Assembly (NCBI GenBank): GCA_026075535.2
Contig: AP026542.1
Coordinates: 62,001-126,000, forward strand
From: Tricholoma matsutake
Lineage: Eukaryota; Basidiomycota; Agaricomycetes; Agaricales; Tricholomataceae
Direction: 5' to 3'
DNA length: 64,000 bases
Part shown: positions 1 through 10,600 of the stretch, one piece after another
Layout of the letters: each line of letters opens with the position of its first letter
Numbering within the stretch: the stretch's first letter is position 1
Notes under the pieces: model-generated
Databases searched by the model: none
The model's input: only the letters and a program-made list of their open reading frames with translations
What the model was told of the DNA's origin: nothing
Made by a program: the position numbers and the translations under genes

Positions 1-59
1 TTGCATGTACTGAGGCAAAGCAACACATAGAACCCTTTCCTAAAATATCCATGTCACAA

Positions 60-1010
60 ACTGAACCCAGAGAATTGACACATATTGACTTATGGGGAAA
101 TATTTGATCAAATCTATAAATGGAAATCAATATTACTTGTTATGTATGGACAACACAAAATGCTACATAACCATCCAGTGTTTGAAGGAAAAATCAGACT
201 CACCACAAGTGGTAATAAATTATTTGGCACATCTAATAACTCAAGGTCAAAAACTGAAGGGGATCCAAATTGATTGCAGAAAAGAATTTGTAAATGAGAA
301 GTTGGAGAAATGGTGTAATGAATGCAGTATAGAAGTAAGACTAACTGCACCATACTCACCTTCACAGACTGGCATTGCAGAGCAGATGAATAGAACTCTT
401 GTTGAACTATCATGCACCATGATAACTGCCAACCAACTTCCTGAATTTCTTTGGGAATATGCAGTTTTACATGCTGCTTACCTTCATAACCAATCATTTA
501 TGAAACATCTCCCAAAATCAACACCTTACAAAGGATGGCATAAAATAAAACCCAACATATCACATTTATGGGAATTTGGAAGCCACATATGGATATTACT
601 ACAAGGTCAGAAGAAACCCTGATGCTACCAAAATCAAAGTGCCAAGTATACTTTGGCTACAATGATGGTGCTGGGGCAGTAAAATATTACAATGCAGAAA
701 CTCGCAAAGTACTTACTTCCCACAACTTCCAGAATATTACACCTACAGAACAACCAACTCCCAACCATATTGAGATTACACCCAATTTACCATGTGAGGG
801 GGAGTCTGCAGGTAGCATGCTGCCAAAGGGTGTAACAGATTCTGATGATACAACTCAGAACCTTGCACCCAGGAAGCAAAAAGGGAATGAAACACAGGAA
901 GATATAAATATTGATGAACCGTGGAAGACACATGGAATTTGGACTGATTATAGGCACCTTCACAATCCTTTTGCATATGAGGAAGAAGACAATCTCTTAT
1001 CAGAATAAGA
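60..1010 (+). pseudogene. copia integrase core and linker, frameshifted
   Basis: The integrase would join element cDNA to host DNA. The first catalytic Asp lies in a THIDLWG stretch near 80-95, in a frame one base off from the main ORF (92-622). That ORF has the IQID segment with the second Asp, then APYSPSQTGIAEQMNRTLVE, which carries the third acidic position region and the conserved Asn-Arg-Thr. A shift near 615 moves the reading to the frame of 568-1008, where the copia linker (YYNAETRKVLTSHNFQN) follows. At least two single-base frameshifts are therefore visible. The linker ends in an acidic, low-complexity stretch, as is normal before a copia reverse transcriptase. Confidence 0.8.
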
Positions 1011-1067
1011 AGTCTACACAATTGTTGCTGGAGACAAACTTACAAGTCTCAAAGATGCAAAGAACTC

Positions 1068-1796
1068 CCCAGATTGGCCTGAATGGCAAAAGGCCATGAA
1101 AACTGAATTATATTTATTGTTGGAGAAGGGTACTTAGGAACTCATTCAGAAACCTCATGACGCAGTAGCAATCAAAAATAAATGGATCTTTGTCATGAAG
1201 CGCAATAAAGAAGGGGAAGTAGTGAGGTATCGAGCAAGACTAGTGGCGAAGGGATATGCACAACAACCCAGATTTGATTATAGGGAAACATTTCACTGCT
1301 TGTCAGGATGGATACATTATGCACAATACTAGCACTTGTACCTGAAAAGGGACTCAAGTTACAACAAATGTATGTAAAGGGCAGATATTTAAGTGGCACT
1401 TTGCAAGAGGCAATATATATGCAACAGCCTGAAGGATGTGAAGATGGAATGGGTCAAGTATGCAGGTTACACTTTATGGTTTAAAACAGGCAGGCCAAGA
1501 GTGGAATAATGAACTTGATGCCAAACTCAAAGTTCATGGCTATGCACACTTACTTTCTGATCCATGCGCATATTTATGACATGATGGTGATGACTTCAGA
1601 ATAATGGCTATCTGGGTGTATGACTCACTACTTTTTGCTTCATCTGATAAAATGATGGATCATATGAAGGAGACACTATGCTCAGAATGGGAAGTAACAG
1701 ATCTTGGAGAGCCAAGTAAAATTGTTGGCAGTGGAGTTACACAAACCAAGAACACAATAAGTATATCTCAACAGAGATATGTTGAAAAAATCAGCT
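1068..1796 (+). pseudogene. copia reverse transcriptase, broken
   Basis: The RT begins with WPEWQKAMKTEL and includes NKWIFVMKRNKEGEVVRYRARLVAKGYAQQ, the conserved first RT block. It is interrupted by a TAG near 1135, then by shifts around 1300-1600 where pieces such as GTLQEAIYMQQPEG appear in another frame. The catalytic YVDDL box is degraded to VYDSLLFA in the ORF starting at 1604, so both active-site Asp positions are altered. The remaining part (DHMKETLCSEWEVTDLGEPSKIVG) is the thumb-side region. RNase H is missing because the fragment ends near 1796. Confidence 0.8.
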
Positions 1797-2467
1797 TTGG
1801 TGACAACAGTCTCCTCATCGCTCTGAGAGGAAGGGACGACAATCAGAGCCTCCCAAAAGACCAGTGAAACTCCATGTGCAGTTTGGGGGACAATAGTCTC
1901 CTTGTTGTTCTGAGTGGAAGGTGCAACCATTGGAGCCTCCCCAAGAGGTTTGGTAGCAATGGGGGTTGCAAAGTTCCTCGCCTTTGAAGCTGCTGGCTGG
2001 TGCTTCTCTTTCAGTGATTTATTATCATCACTAGAGGGAACTGACTTGACCTTTGTCTTGCTAGTATTTTTTTTCTGCACCTTTGCTGCCTTGGAGCCTG
2101 TTGGAGGACAGTTTTGATTTGGCAATGTCACCATCCATATCCACATTGTCTAGCTGTTCGACATAGTCCAGGAGAGTTACTTCTCCACAGAGCATTGCCC
2201 CAAGCTCTGTGGAACTTCAGTATGCAGAATCACATAAGGGAATACTGCACATACCAGGTTTTTATGGCGCTTGACTAGGTCAGTGAGCATCTGATCCTTT
2301 GATCTTGCATAACTTGACATGATAATATCTGTAGTCCCCAATGCGAGCAGAGAGTACACATGCACCATTTTCCTTTGTCCAAGGCAATGAGCACAGCCAA
2401 TGATTTGTGTGGTTGTGTGCTCCAACCACAAATTTGCGAATGGCGCATTTGCGGCTTGGTTTCCCAA
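1797..2467 (-). pseudogene. Hypothetical protein remnant, Lys/Ser-rich tail
   Basis: On the minus strand two open stretches lie in series. 2467-2177 encodes a globular-looking piece (LALGTTDIIMSSYARSKDQMLTDLVKRHKNLV). 2146-1797 encodes a basic, Ser/Thr/Lys-rich segment (KAAKVQKKNTSKTKVKSV) resembling a disordered nuclear tail. They are separated by stops. The upstream end overlaps, antisense, the first codons of the TET/JBP-like ORF. I do not recognise the family. The composition of the tail suggests real former coding sequence, but the opposite strand is also open in part. Confidence 0.35.
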
Positions 2468-2990
2468 ACTTTATAAATATTACCATGAAACCCTTGGAGC
2501 CCTGTATGAGCAGGACGAAGGCCTCGAGCGCATATTTCTGGACAGCATCTGGGTGGCAATTTCTTTCAACTTCAGCCCAGCAACCTGGTGCTATCGGCAT
2601 AAGGATTGGGGGAACCTCGCCTTCGGAGTCTGCATTATAACCAATGTCGGAAAGTTTGATTCAACGCGCGGCGGCCACCTCATCTTATGGGAGTGTGGCA
2701 TTGTTATCGAGTTTCCTCCAGGCATGTCCATCATCATTCCCTTGGCTGTCATCAGTCACTCGAACCTCCCCATCCAACCCCATGAGATTCGGTACTCCTT
2801 CATGCAGTATGCGGCCGGCGGTCTATTCCGATGGGTTGAGCATGGGTTTCAGAAGGAGGAGAGCTATACTAAGGGATTGTCGGCGGCTGAGCGTGGGGCA
2901 GAAGAGATTTGTAGGGCAGCACGTAAGGATTTTGGTCTTTCTTTGTTTTCTACGATGGATGAGCTGCATGCAATGGCGAAACAGAGCTGA
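2400..2990 (+). CDS. TET/JBP-like 2-oxoglutarate/Fe(II) dioxygenase domain protein
   Basis: This 196-residue ORF matches the core of the fungal TET/JBP-type dioxygenases, enzymes expected to oxidise 5-methylcytosine in DNA. Visible signatures are the iron-binding HxD (His67-Lys-Asp69), GGHLILW at 91-97, the block VIEFPPGMSIIIP at 102-114, the distal iron ligand His120 in SHSN, and the 2-oxoglutarate-binding Arg131 in IRYSFMQY. The tail (YAAGGLFRWVEHGF) is also typical. Length fits the catalytic domain alone; an upstream exon may lie before 2400, because family members usually carry more N-terminal sequence, so the start is uncertain. No internal stop is present, so among the genes here this is one of the few that looks intact. 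The function is inferred from the family, not shown. Confidence 0.7.
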   Translation: MICVVVCSNHKFANGAFAAWFPKLYKYYHETLGALYEQDEGLERIFLDSIWVAISFNFSPATWCYRHKDWGNLAFGVCIITNVGKFDSTRGGHLILWECGIVIEFPPGMSIIIPLAVISHSNLPIQPHEIRYSFMQYAAGGLFRWVEHGFQKEESYTKGLSAAERGAEEICRAARKDFGLSLFSTMDELHAMAKQS

Positions 2991-3458
2991 TGGCGATCTG
3001 TACGGCAGCAAATCGGCAACCCTCGACTCAAGGACAAACACTGTAATGTGCACATGTGACTTGTCGCTACTCATTCCCTCCTCCGAGTCACTCCCGGTCT
3101 CCTGGTGGCAATAGGGGCTTTCCTGGAGAAAGTCATTAAGCGGTAACGACTTCGTTCTGCACAGAGAACTGGGACAATCAGGCGTGATAGTTTTGTGTGT
3201 CACAGGCGCCGTCTCCTTCAATAGTTACTGGGCTGTGTACTCTCCCATTGGACTCGTGTAAACATATTTTTAATGACTATTAAGTACCCGAGTGGCAGTG
3301 CTTCAATGTGATGATGACTGTAATGATCATAGTGCAGCCGCTCGGCACTTGCCCAGGTCCAGGAGCAGTGCAACCCCTTCACGACTCGGAAATTTAAGCT
3401 CATTCAACCTCCCTCGCCGCTGATAAGTCAGCAGAGTAATTGTCACGCTCACATTCAA
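2991..3458. other. Intergenic, no gene seen
   Basis: Unique-looking sequence between the dioxygenase ORF and the first Crinkler gene. No convincing ORF on either strand and no clear repeat. It should contain the promoter of the Crinkler gene, but no distinct TATA element stands out. Confidence 0.5.
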
Positions 3459-5235
3459 ATGCCACGAATGTTTCGATCAAGATCGAAATCCACCCAGCTT
3501 GTTGAACAGGACTGGGAAATTCGCTGTATCATCCAGCAAGAATGCCACACTTTCTCCGTCAAACTATCAAGACATTATCATATTAGCAAGCTCAAATCGC
3601 TTGTTCTTGGGCACGGCTGTCATGGTGTGTTCCGAAACGTCGACAGCAAAGACCTATCCATGTACAAAGTAAGCACCATTTTTCAGTCTGGTAACAATGC
3701 CTCAGTGCTTGATCAGGTGGATGTCGACCTGAATAATTTCAATATGGAGTCTCTTGTAGACCTGGTCAACACACCCAAAGTCAAGGGAGCAGCAGAGCTA
3801 GCGGAGTGGAAGAAAGTGTCCACGGTATGGCAAAGTCAGCCGCCAGATGATAGGATCCACCTTTTTGTAAAGCTGCCGCTTGATGGTGAGCCCAAACCAT
3901 TGTTGCGACCGGAGCATTGCTTAGAAGCCTTCTTCCTATTTAACTTGTTCTGTTGTTCTCTCTCTTATGCTCCAGCCCCTCGCCCCCTTGTCGATGATAC
4001 AAGATACGCAATAAGCATTCTTCCTATCGATGAAGGAAAGATTTGCCCCTGAGTTAGGACCGACGTTAGGGCATCAGCAAGAATTGCAGACCTGCAGTAT
4101 CACATACTCAAGATGCTTGAGGCGGAGATGTTTATTGGCCCTAACCTTGGCTCTCCTTTAGACATTTTGCCAATGCAGAGCATGCCGACTTTAGATGACC
4201 TAAGGGAGCAAGATCTCGCTGTTCTTCGCACTGAGGCTCCTCAGCCGAAGGATCTTCTGGTCGATGCCGTGTGCGATTTTTTTTGTGCGCCTGATTTGGA
4301 TAAAGTTCATTTTTTAGTCTGGTTGCCTCCAGCAAATGGTGAGCTCTTTGGTTGAATCTATCCAATGGCTGCCTGACCCTACAGCCTAAGAGTGTTTCCC
4401 ACCATCCACGCATAATGCCCTTGGCTGGCTGATGACGGTAACTATGATGGGCATACTCGACTTCAAGAGTGATACATCCATTTCGCACAGTCGAGCTGAT
4501 GGATTGCTGAGTTTTCAGCATGTTGTGAAGCGAGAGTATGGCCAGTTTGATCAGGATAGCCTGTTCGACATGGCTACTGGGGAAGCCTTTCCGTGTGAGC
4601 GTGTGGTGATGACTCACATTTTCCAGCCCAGGTGGTGGAAATTTCTACCACTGTTCACAGCATCGACAAGTATCGATGATGCACCCAACAGTTTGATGCT
4701 CTACAGGCCAGTTGCATGGGCATTTGATCGGGGGAAGCTGTGTATCCAAGTCAACAGTGTGGGCAGGATGTCATTTCACCTTTTTGATGAGGACCTCCGC
4801 GACGTCAACCTGGCCAGTAAAGCTTGTGCGTTACAAACTGTACCTCGACTGGCTGATGAAGCTGTTGAGGAACTCGATTTAACATTTGGCGACCTCGATG
4901 GGCAGGAGGTGCAATTTCCTGCGGGCTCTACAATGCAGCCATTGAAACGATTACTAGCCTTACACGCATATGGTGCATGGTTAAAAGCCTGGAGCCTGTA
5001 CCCCAATATCGAATTCCCAATTCCTCAACATATTTTCTCGGACGATGAAACGAATGGCGCAAATCGGCCTGACCTTGGCTTCTCCATTGAACAATGGATG
5101 TTGTCTGTTCATGCCAGCCTGCCTGTGAGTAAATCACGTCAATCTCCATGGGATACAACTCTGACATGGCATGGAAGCCTGACATGCAATGGAGGCCTAC
5201 TTCAGGGATATCTACTAGTAGTAGCGAACACTTAA
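3459..5235 (+). pseudogene. Crinkler-like header plus HNH-like protein, copy 1 (nonsense codon)
   Basis: Exon 1 (3459-3885) encodes a Crinkler ubiquitin-like header: WEIRCIIQQECHTFSVK, then DSKDLSMYKVS, then the IHLFVKLP end. A GTGAGC intron (3886-3975, ending CTCCAG) leads to exon 2, a second header-like region ending VHFLVWLPPAN. A second GTGAGC site at 4339 starts another intron; its 3' end is probably 4390, which keeps frame. Exon 3 (about 4391-5124 or 5235) is HNH-like: DMATGEAFPCERVVMTHIF, LMLYRPVAWAFDRGKLCIQV, LTFGDLDGQE, LKRLLALHAY. A GTGAGT at 5125 may start one more intron. TGA at 4050-4052 stops translation inside exon 2; the neighbouring copy has CGA there. Crinkler proteins are secreted or host-directed effectors in oomycetes; in basidiomycetes their role is unsettled. 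Confidence 0.7.
3886..3975 (+). other. Intron 1 of Crinkler copy 1
   Basis: Starts GTGAGC and ends CTCCAG; 90 bases, so the frame is the same before and after and translation reads through it. The paralogous intron in copy 2 (7105-7184) is 80 bases and joins two different frames exactly, which supports both boundaries. Confidence 0.75.
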
Positions 5236-5890
5236 CAGTTGCCTGATAAATTATTATATCTGCGGCATTATGATCAATCCCTACCTCTACATAAATCCTT
5301 CTACCCATTTTTTTGACTGTATAAGCCCGGCAATACATGGTACCCTGTTTCATACTCCCCTCACTTCCCCCTGTATCCCCTCTTCTCTTCTCATGTAGAG
5401 ACATACGCAGTCACTTGTATATGAATACATAGTCCTCACATGAGGCACAGGCACCTCTTCATGAGGCTCTTATTGGAGTTGAGGGAGAGACTTGGAGCTT
5501 GTTATAGAAAATACTGATTATTAACAACATAGTATGTAGTACTATACTACATACATAAATGTTATTTACAAAAAAAAGCAAATGAGAAGGGTGAGAAATG
5601 AGTAGATAGCGTACTCGTCGTCGGGGATAACGAGCGCAACGAAGCTCAAGTTGACCGAAGCTGTGTCACACGGCGCATGTTCAACCAACTTGAACTTCAA
5701 AATGTAATGATCAACTACTACTTAGTAGTACCAGTAGCCTGAGGTATTGAATTTGACATTGTTGATCCAGCAGGCCGGTCCACTCTGACTCGGGGCAACC
5801 GTGACACTGGCACTGGCACTGGGCTGCCCAAAGAGCCTGAGTCACTTGGCAACTGCCATTCAAGTTTCTTGTGTGACCTAGTAGCACTCG
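5236..5890. other. Intergenic, AT-rich in part
   Basis: Downstream of the first Crinkler gene. 5510-5600 is AT-rich and contains short repeated ACTATACTACATA-type runs. No coding segment is convincing. A GGCACTGGCACTGG duplet lies near 5805. Confidence 0.5.
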
Positions 5891-5899
5891 TCTTCTCTG

Positions 5900-6235
5900 T
5901 GCTCCCCTGCAGGTCTGACTTTTCGTCACCTGCATTGAGTTTGACTTGTTGTCACTCAATTTTACATTTGCATCGCCTTCGAGCAGTAGGTTGAGCATTC
6001 CTTCAGCCTGCTGGTGGTATCAGCAGCTCGCCCAAAAGCCCTTGGTGGGAACTTCAAGTGTCAGACTCTGTCCCCTTGAAGTGAGAACCCCTTTGCATAA
6101 GCTATGAGCTACACAATGCCCATCCTTTACTCGTGCCCAGGAAATCTGCGCAAGCAATGTGTAGCGGTAGGGTGGGCTAATCATTTCGTAGGGGAGCAGC
6201 TTAGTGAATGGGTCCACAAGGTGCTAAAACTCTCT
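5900..6235 (+). repeat. Dispersed repeat family R, copy 1
   Basis: Two blocks match repeats at 10.67-11.57 kb. The first, near 5910-5970, has CTGACTTTTCGTCACCTGC and recurs near 10680. The second, near 6048-6200 (CAAGTGTCAGA, then CCCCTTGA, TTACTCGTGCCCAGGAAA, GCGCAAGCAATGTGTAGC), recurs at about 10805, 11148 and 11431. It lies in the spacer between the two Crinkler genes. No ORF is preserved across copies, so a non-coding dispersed or mobile repeat is likelier than a gene. Confidence 0.6.
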
Positions 6236-6725
6236 GTTCATCCATTTCCATCATTGTCACACTTCTATCGTCGCACTTCTATCTAACCACTCCTCATCAA
6301 AGCACCCAATCCACACTGCCCTAATCACACAATACCTGCTGGGTTGGATCTGTCTTGACATGATTTTGGAAGTCATCCAGAAGAGGATGAAGGTGTTCTT
6401 CTAGACTATGGTCACTTACGTCTCTCAGATTGTTCTGGCTCTTCAAGTTAGGATGCACAGTTGCCAGGCAGGGCTTTTTTTCAGCCTGGCTTTTCATCTC
6501 ACGTTGGCCATGTTCAAGTTCTTCAAGCTAGGATTTAAGTGAGGCGTTAGTATGGTGGGTGCTTATTAGACCATGCCCATGGCCGTGTTTATGTTTGTTG
6601 GGTTCATGCCAGCATTAGCTTCATCTTCACCCTCTTGAGTCGTTACTGACGATCAATCGAAAAAAGGCAGCATCGTTTCCGGCATACTTCAAGGCCCCAA
6701 GCCATCAAACGCCTGCCCAGGTATC
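6236..6725. other. Intergenic upstream of second Crinkler gene
   Basis: No ORF or repeat recognised. It contains two related AAGTTAGGATGCA / AAGCTAGGATTTA-like stretches near 6445 and 6525. It should hold the promoter of the second Crinkler copy. Confidence 0.4.
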
Positions 6726-8324
6726 ATGCAGATACGATGCATCATTGAAAGGGAAATTAGGACGTTTTCCATCGAGGCAGAGGGCAGCGAGAAGATTGAC
6801 AGTCTGAAATCAAGAATTCAAATACACGCCCGTCATGGCACTCTGCAACACATCGACAGCAAAGACCTATCTGTGTACAAAGTAAGCGCTATTTTTCAGT
6901 CCGGTAACAATACCTCAATGAATGTGCTTGATCAGGTGGATGTCAACCTGAATAATTTCAATATGGAGTCTCTTGTAGACCTGGTCAACACACCCGAAGT
7001 CAAGGGAGCAGCAGAGCTAGCGGAGTGGAAGAATGTGTCCACGGTATGGCAGAGTCAGCCGCCGGATGATGGGATCCACCTTTTTGTAAAGCTGCCGCTT
7101 GATGGTGAGCCCAAACCATTGTTGCGACCGGAACATTGCTTAGAAGCCTTAACTTGCTCCGTTGTTCTCTCTCTTATGCTCCAGCCCCTCTCCCCCTTGT
7201 CGATGATACAACAAGATACGCAATAAGCATCCTTCCTATCGATGAAGGAAAGATTTGCCCCCGAGTTAGGACCGACATTAGGGCATCAGCAAGAATTGCA
7301 GACCTGCAGCATCACATACTCAAGACGCTTGAGGCGGAGATGTTTATTGGCCCTAACCTTGGCTCTCCTTTAGACATTTTGCCAATGCAGAGCATGCCGA
7401 CTTTAGATGACCTAAGGGAGCAAGATCTCGCTGTTCTTCGCACTGAGGCTCCTCAGCCGAAGGATCTTCTGGTCGATGCCGTGTGCGATTTTTTTTGTGC
7501 GCCTGATTTGGATAAAGTTCATTTTTTAGTCTGGTTGCCTCCAGCAAATGGTGAGCTCTTTGGTTGAATCTATCCAATGCCTGCCTCCCTGACCTTGCTG
7601 TGTAAGAGCGGTTTTTGCGGCAGGCGCAACCCTTCCCATGGCTGACGTCAATGCACTTTTTAGTTGCATTAGGCTTCGAGAACGTGACAAAGGGTTCCCA
7701 AGGCAGCCAAGGGCGATCGCCTAATTTTAAGGATGACATAAAGCTATTCTATGGCCTCCATAAACACAGTGACCTGTTTGACATGGCCACCGGTCAAACA
7801 CTTCGTCATGGTAGCATTATTGGCGCCCATATTTTTCAATGGCGTTGGCGGAGCAGTCTCCCCTTCTTACATCGTTCACCAACATTGATCACGTCTGCAA
7901 TGCACTGCTTCTCTATAAACCAGTCAAGGATGCCTTCGACAGGGCACGGCTGTGTGTAGAAGTCAACGGTGAGAGCCTCCGGTTTCGACTTCTTGATGAG
8001 GCGTACCGGATGGTGCGGCTTTCTGACAGGGCCGCCGAGTTGCGAACAAAGGGAAACCCCAATGCCGGGATGATGACTCAGGCGGAGATGGTGATGACAG
8101 CAACATTTGGCGATCTCGATGGGAGGGAGCTCTTCTTCCCTCAAGGATGCACCAATAGGCCATCAAAACGTCTACTAGCGCTGCATGCCTGTGCTTCGCT
8201 TCTATTTGTGAAAGTAAATTATTTGGTACCTGAGGCCTGCATTCTTTGCCTGGACCGAGAGATGAGTGTCTCGAGTGATCCGATAACCAGTGATGCCCTC
8301 CAAAAATTATCTTTGTCTTGGTAA
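6726..8324 (+). pseudogene. Crinkler-like header plus HNH-like protein, copy 2 (frameshift in HNH)
   Basis: Exon 1 (6726-7104) encodes MQIRCIIEREIRTFSIE through IHLFVKLPLD. Intron 1 (7105-7184) and intron 2 (7551-7663) have GTGAGC donors and CCAG and TTTTTAG acceptors, and each joins reading frames exactly. Exon 2 is the second header region with Arg at 7262-7264 where copy 1 has a stop. Exon 3 starts ALGFENVTKG and reaches DMATGQTLRHGSIIGAHIFQ, then loses frame by one base around 7860-7880. The continuation (TNIDHVCNALLLYKPVKDAFDRARLCVEV, TFGDLDGRE, SKRLLALHAC) is in the next frame up to 8324. So the header part is intact but the HNH part is broken. The order and spacing show a tandem duplication with copy 1. 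Confidence 0.7.
7551..7663 (+). other. Intron 2 of Crinkler copy 2
   Basis: Donor GTGAGC, acceptor TTTTTAG, 113 bases. Splicing after the first base of a codon joins the frame of 7136-7550 to the frame of the ORF running through 7664-7860, so the boundaries are supported by frame alone. Confidence 0.7.
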
Positions 8325-8874
8325 GTTTTTCTGCTTTTGCTCCCAGCTTCTACACTAATGCTATAAGGCCCAAAAGACTTGCAATATTATCTGCTGGTTG
8401 CTCATTCCGGCTGCTACGAGGGCAGCACTTTCGTTGCCATCCACAGGCTCAATTCCTGATACTGCTTTATGTGACGCACACATATACAGATGGATGTGAG
8501 CTGTGAAGATAGCGCCTGATCAAGCAGTAGCTAGATGGTCCTGCGCAGCTCGCCTCCCTGCCACTGCGCTAATTCCTTTTGGCAATCGAGCCCTCTGCAT
8601 GGAAGGCCTCGACGGGCACATTTGAAGTAATAATTGGATTGAGCTTGCGTATTTCAAAAATACAGAGGGTATATTGTTTTAAAAGAATGTAGACGTGACT
8701 AGCTAGTAACCTTCAAAGCTATGGATGGCTATGATGGCTATGAAGGCATGCATTGAAAGGAAAAAAATCAAGAAGTCTTTTAGTACCGCTTTCATGGGCA
8801 TGGGTGTGGTAGAGGGATCAAAATGAAGAAGGCTATAGCAACGGCATGCATGGCATATTTTGTCTCCTGCTCAG
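8325..8874. other. Intergenic
   Basis: Between the second Crinkler copy and the convergent minus-strand gene. No feature beyond short ATGGCTATGA repeats near 8718-8745. Confidence 0.5.
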
Positions 8875-10021
8875 CTACTCCTGGTCAGTTAAGTCCAACT
8901 CATCCGCCATGTGTGGGTCACAGTGATGGCTATGGAACATGAGGTGCGTGGTGATGAGCACACATGCATCGCACTTGACAAACAAGCCCCAGAATTCATC
9001 TTCGGTTAACCCAGGCCCATCCATGCAGTCCAACTTAACGAACTTTCTCCAATCAATTCGGCCACTCAAATCCCTTCCATTAAATTCGGGGGTGGAGGCA
9101 GGTGGGCTCATCAAGTCTACCCTCAAAGATCATGATTAGGCCCGCGCACTAATGAAAGCTTCACATACATGCAATGGCGTATGTCCTTTTCAAATGCCTT
9201 CCGGATTGGATCATCTCATGTTTGCTATGGTGGCAAACGGGTGCAGGGTAGGGCGTGCCGATGTCTTGAATCCAGGCTTGTAGTAAGCATCTAGCCATCG
9301 CATGTTGGAAAAGTCGGCAACTAACCGCATAATAAATATTCCATTGCAGGAACCCCATGCATCGGATATATTCTCTCTAATGGCACTGGATGGCGGTCCA
9401 GATTGAGTGCTTGCGTGCTAAAGGAAATCGAGACTAACCCAAAAACCCACACCGACCCATAGCACATTCAGCAACGTATTCTCCCTGGTAACAACCGATT
9501 ATTGTTAGTTATATCGCTGCTTCGGTAAATGCTCGCTCTTGGCTGAGTGGCTCCAACAGTGGACACAAGCACTCAGGCCCAAGGTACTGATGGGTAGCCC
9601 GGTAGCGATGCAATTCCGATGGCGGCACACGCACGCCCCTGCTGACTGGCCTGTGGCAACTTGAATGTGTCATCGATGCACTGCAGAAGCAATGGTGGTA
9701 TACCAGTAATGTGGGACCAAATACATCACGGCTGGGTCAAAGGACGTGACATAGTGACTTTTGTAGACGACGTATAGCATCTTTTGGCGGTAAGTTGGGA
9801 ATGAGACGGCTGTCAGAGGCTGAGGGTTTCCGAGCATGTTGGCAATATGTGGCTTGAGGACAAACTTGAATTTCTACTATGAGATCTGCATTTAATTCCT
9901 GTGTGTCCAATCGGTACATGGTGCACTGCCCCCAGTGTCCTACAACGAGAACCCCGAGTCTGCCGCATCTGAAAGAGCTTGAAAATAAAGTAAAATGAGC
10001 CAAGAGACTCAATCCCATCAT
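8875..10021 (-). pseudogene. Hypothetical multi-exon gene with Cys/His-rich C-terminus, copy A (decayed)
   Basis: The last exon (9126-8875) encodes DWRKFVKLDCMDGPGLTEDEFWGLFVKCDACVLITTHLMFHSHHC, with a Cys-x2-Cys and a distal His-His-Cys that could bind zinc, then an acidic end. The preceding piece ends HLKRTYAIA (near 9161-9200). Further upstream, in broken frames around 9700-9790, a YVVYKSHYVTSFDPA-like segment is readable. All three parts align in order with the copy at 12362-13348, which is better preserved. I believe this is a dispersed agaricomycete hypothetical family with no known function. Intermediate exons in this copy contain stops, so it is probably a pseudogene. Confidence 0.5.
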
Positions 10022-10600
10022 GGACTCAGGCTCCTACTAGTAGAAAGACCAAACATAAACCAAATAAACAAAACTTGGCATTCGGGGATCTCGGTGATCT
10101 CGAACATGCATCAGCAATCATCGATATCATCAGCCAAACATCAGCGCTACCATTGTCGCTTGTTGTCATGAGTGATGAGCACAAGGCCCATACCCTCCTG
10201 TTCAAGTTTTACTAATTCATTTCCCTTTTTTTTCTTTTTGAATACATAAATATAGGGTATTAATACACTGTTATTCTGTTTTTCTGGCTAGTAATGACTA
10301 AGTTAAGTAGTGCATTTCTTACCATGAACTTGAAGAGAGGGGGGGTTTTGCCAGTGCACTGACTTTGGGGGAAGTTTTGTTTATTTGGTTTATGTTTGGT
10401 CTCATTTGGTCTGATAAGATATGATTGTGGCCATGGGATTGAGCCCCATACTAGAGCGGTTCAAGCGAATGGTTTTAGGAGCCTGAGTGGACTCGGCGGA
10501 GTCTTCAAACTTCAAGATGTTCGAGTCGGACTTGGACGTTGTTGGGACATGTTTACACCTTTACATAATTTTGAACAAGTCACGGGAACTTGAAGTTCAA
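10022..10600. other. Intergenic
   Basis: No supported gene. 10160-10330 is AT-rich, with an 11-T run interrupted by C near 10228. A short phrase, accaaacataaaccaaataaac at about 10048, is nearly the reverse complement of tttatttggtttatgtttggt at about 10379, so the 330-base block between them is bounded by inverted 20-base sequences. Confidence 0.5.

Larger units (their letters stand above)
1..1796 (+). mobile_element. Decayed Ty1/copia retrotransposon fragment
   Basis: This is the middle of a TNT1-like copia polyprotein. It begins in the zinc-binding region before the integrase and runs through integrase, linker and reverse transcriptase in the usual copia order. No LTR is present: the left end is cut by the window edge, and the right end stops abruptly near 1796, where the peptide changes from RT sequence (VEKI) to unrelated sequence. 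Several frameshifts and stops mean no functional protein can be made. It differs from the copia element at 26.4-32.1 kb in strand and sequence. Confidence 0.85.

Noticed and set aside
2407..3221. Additional ORFs overlapping the TET/JBP-like gene
   Set aside because: Shadow frames; only 2400-2990 shows the ordered dioxygenase motifs.
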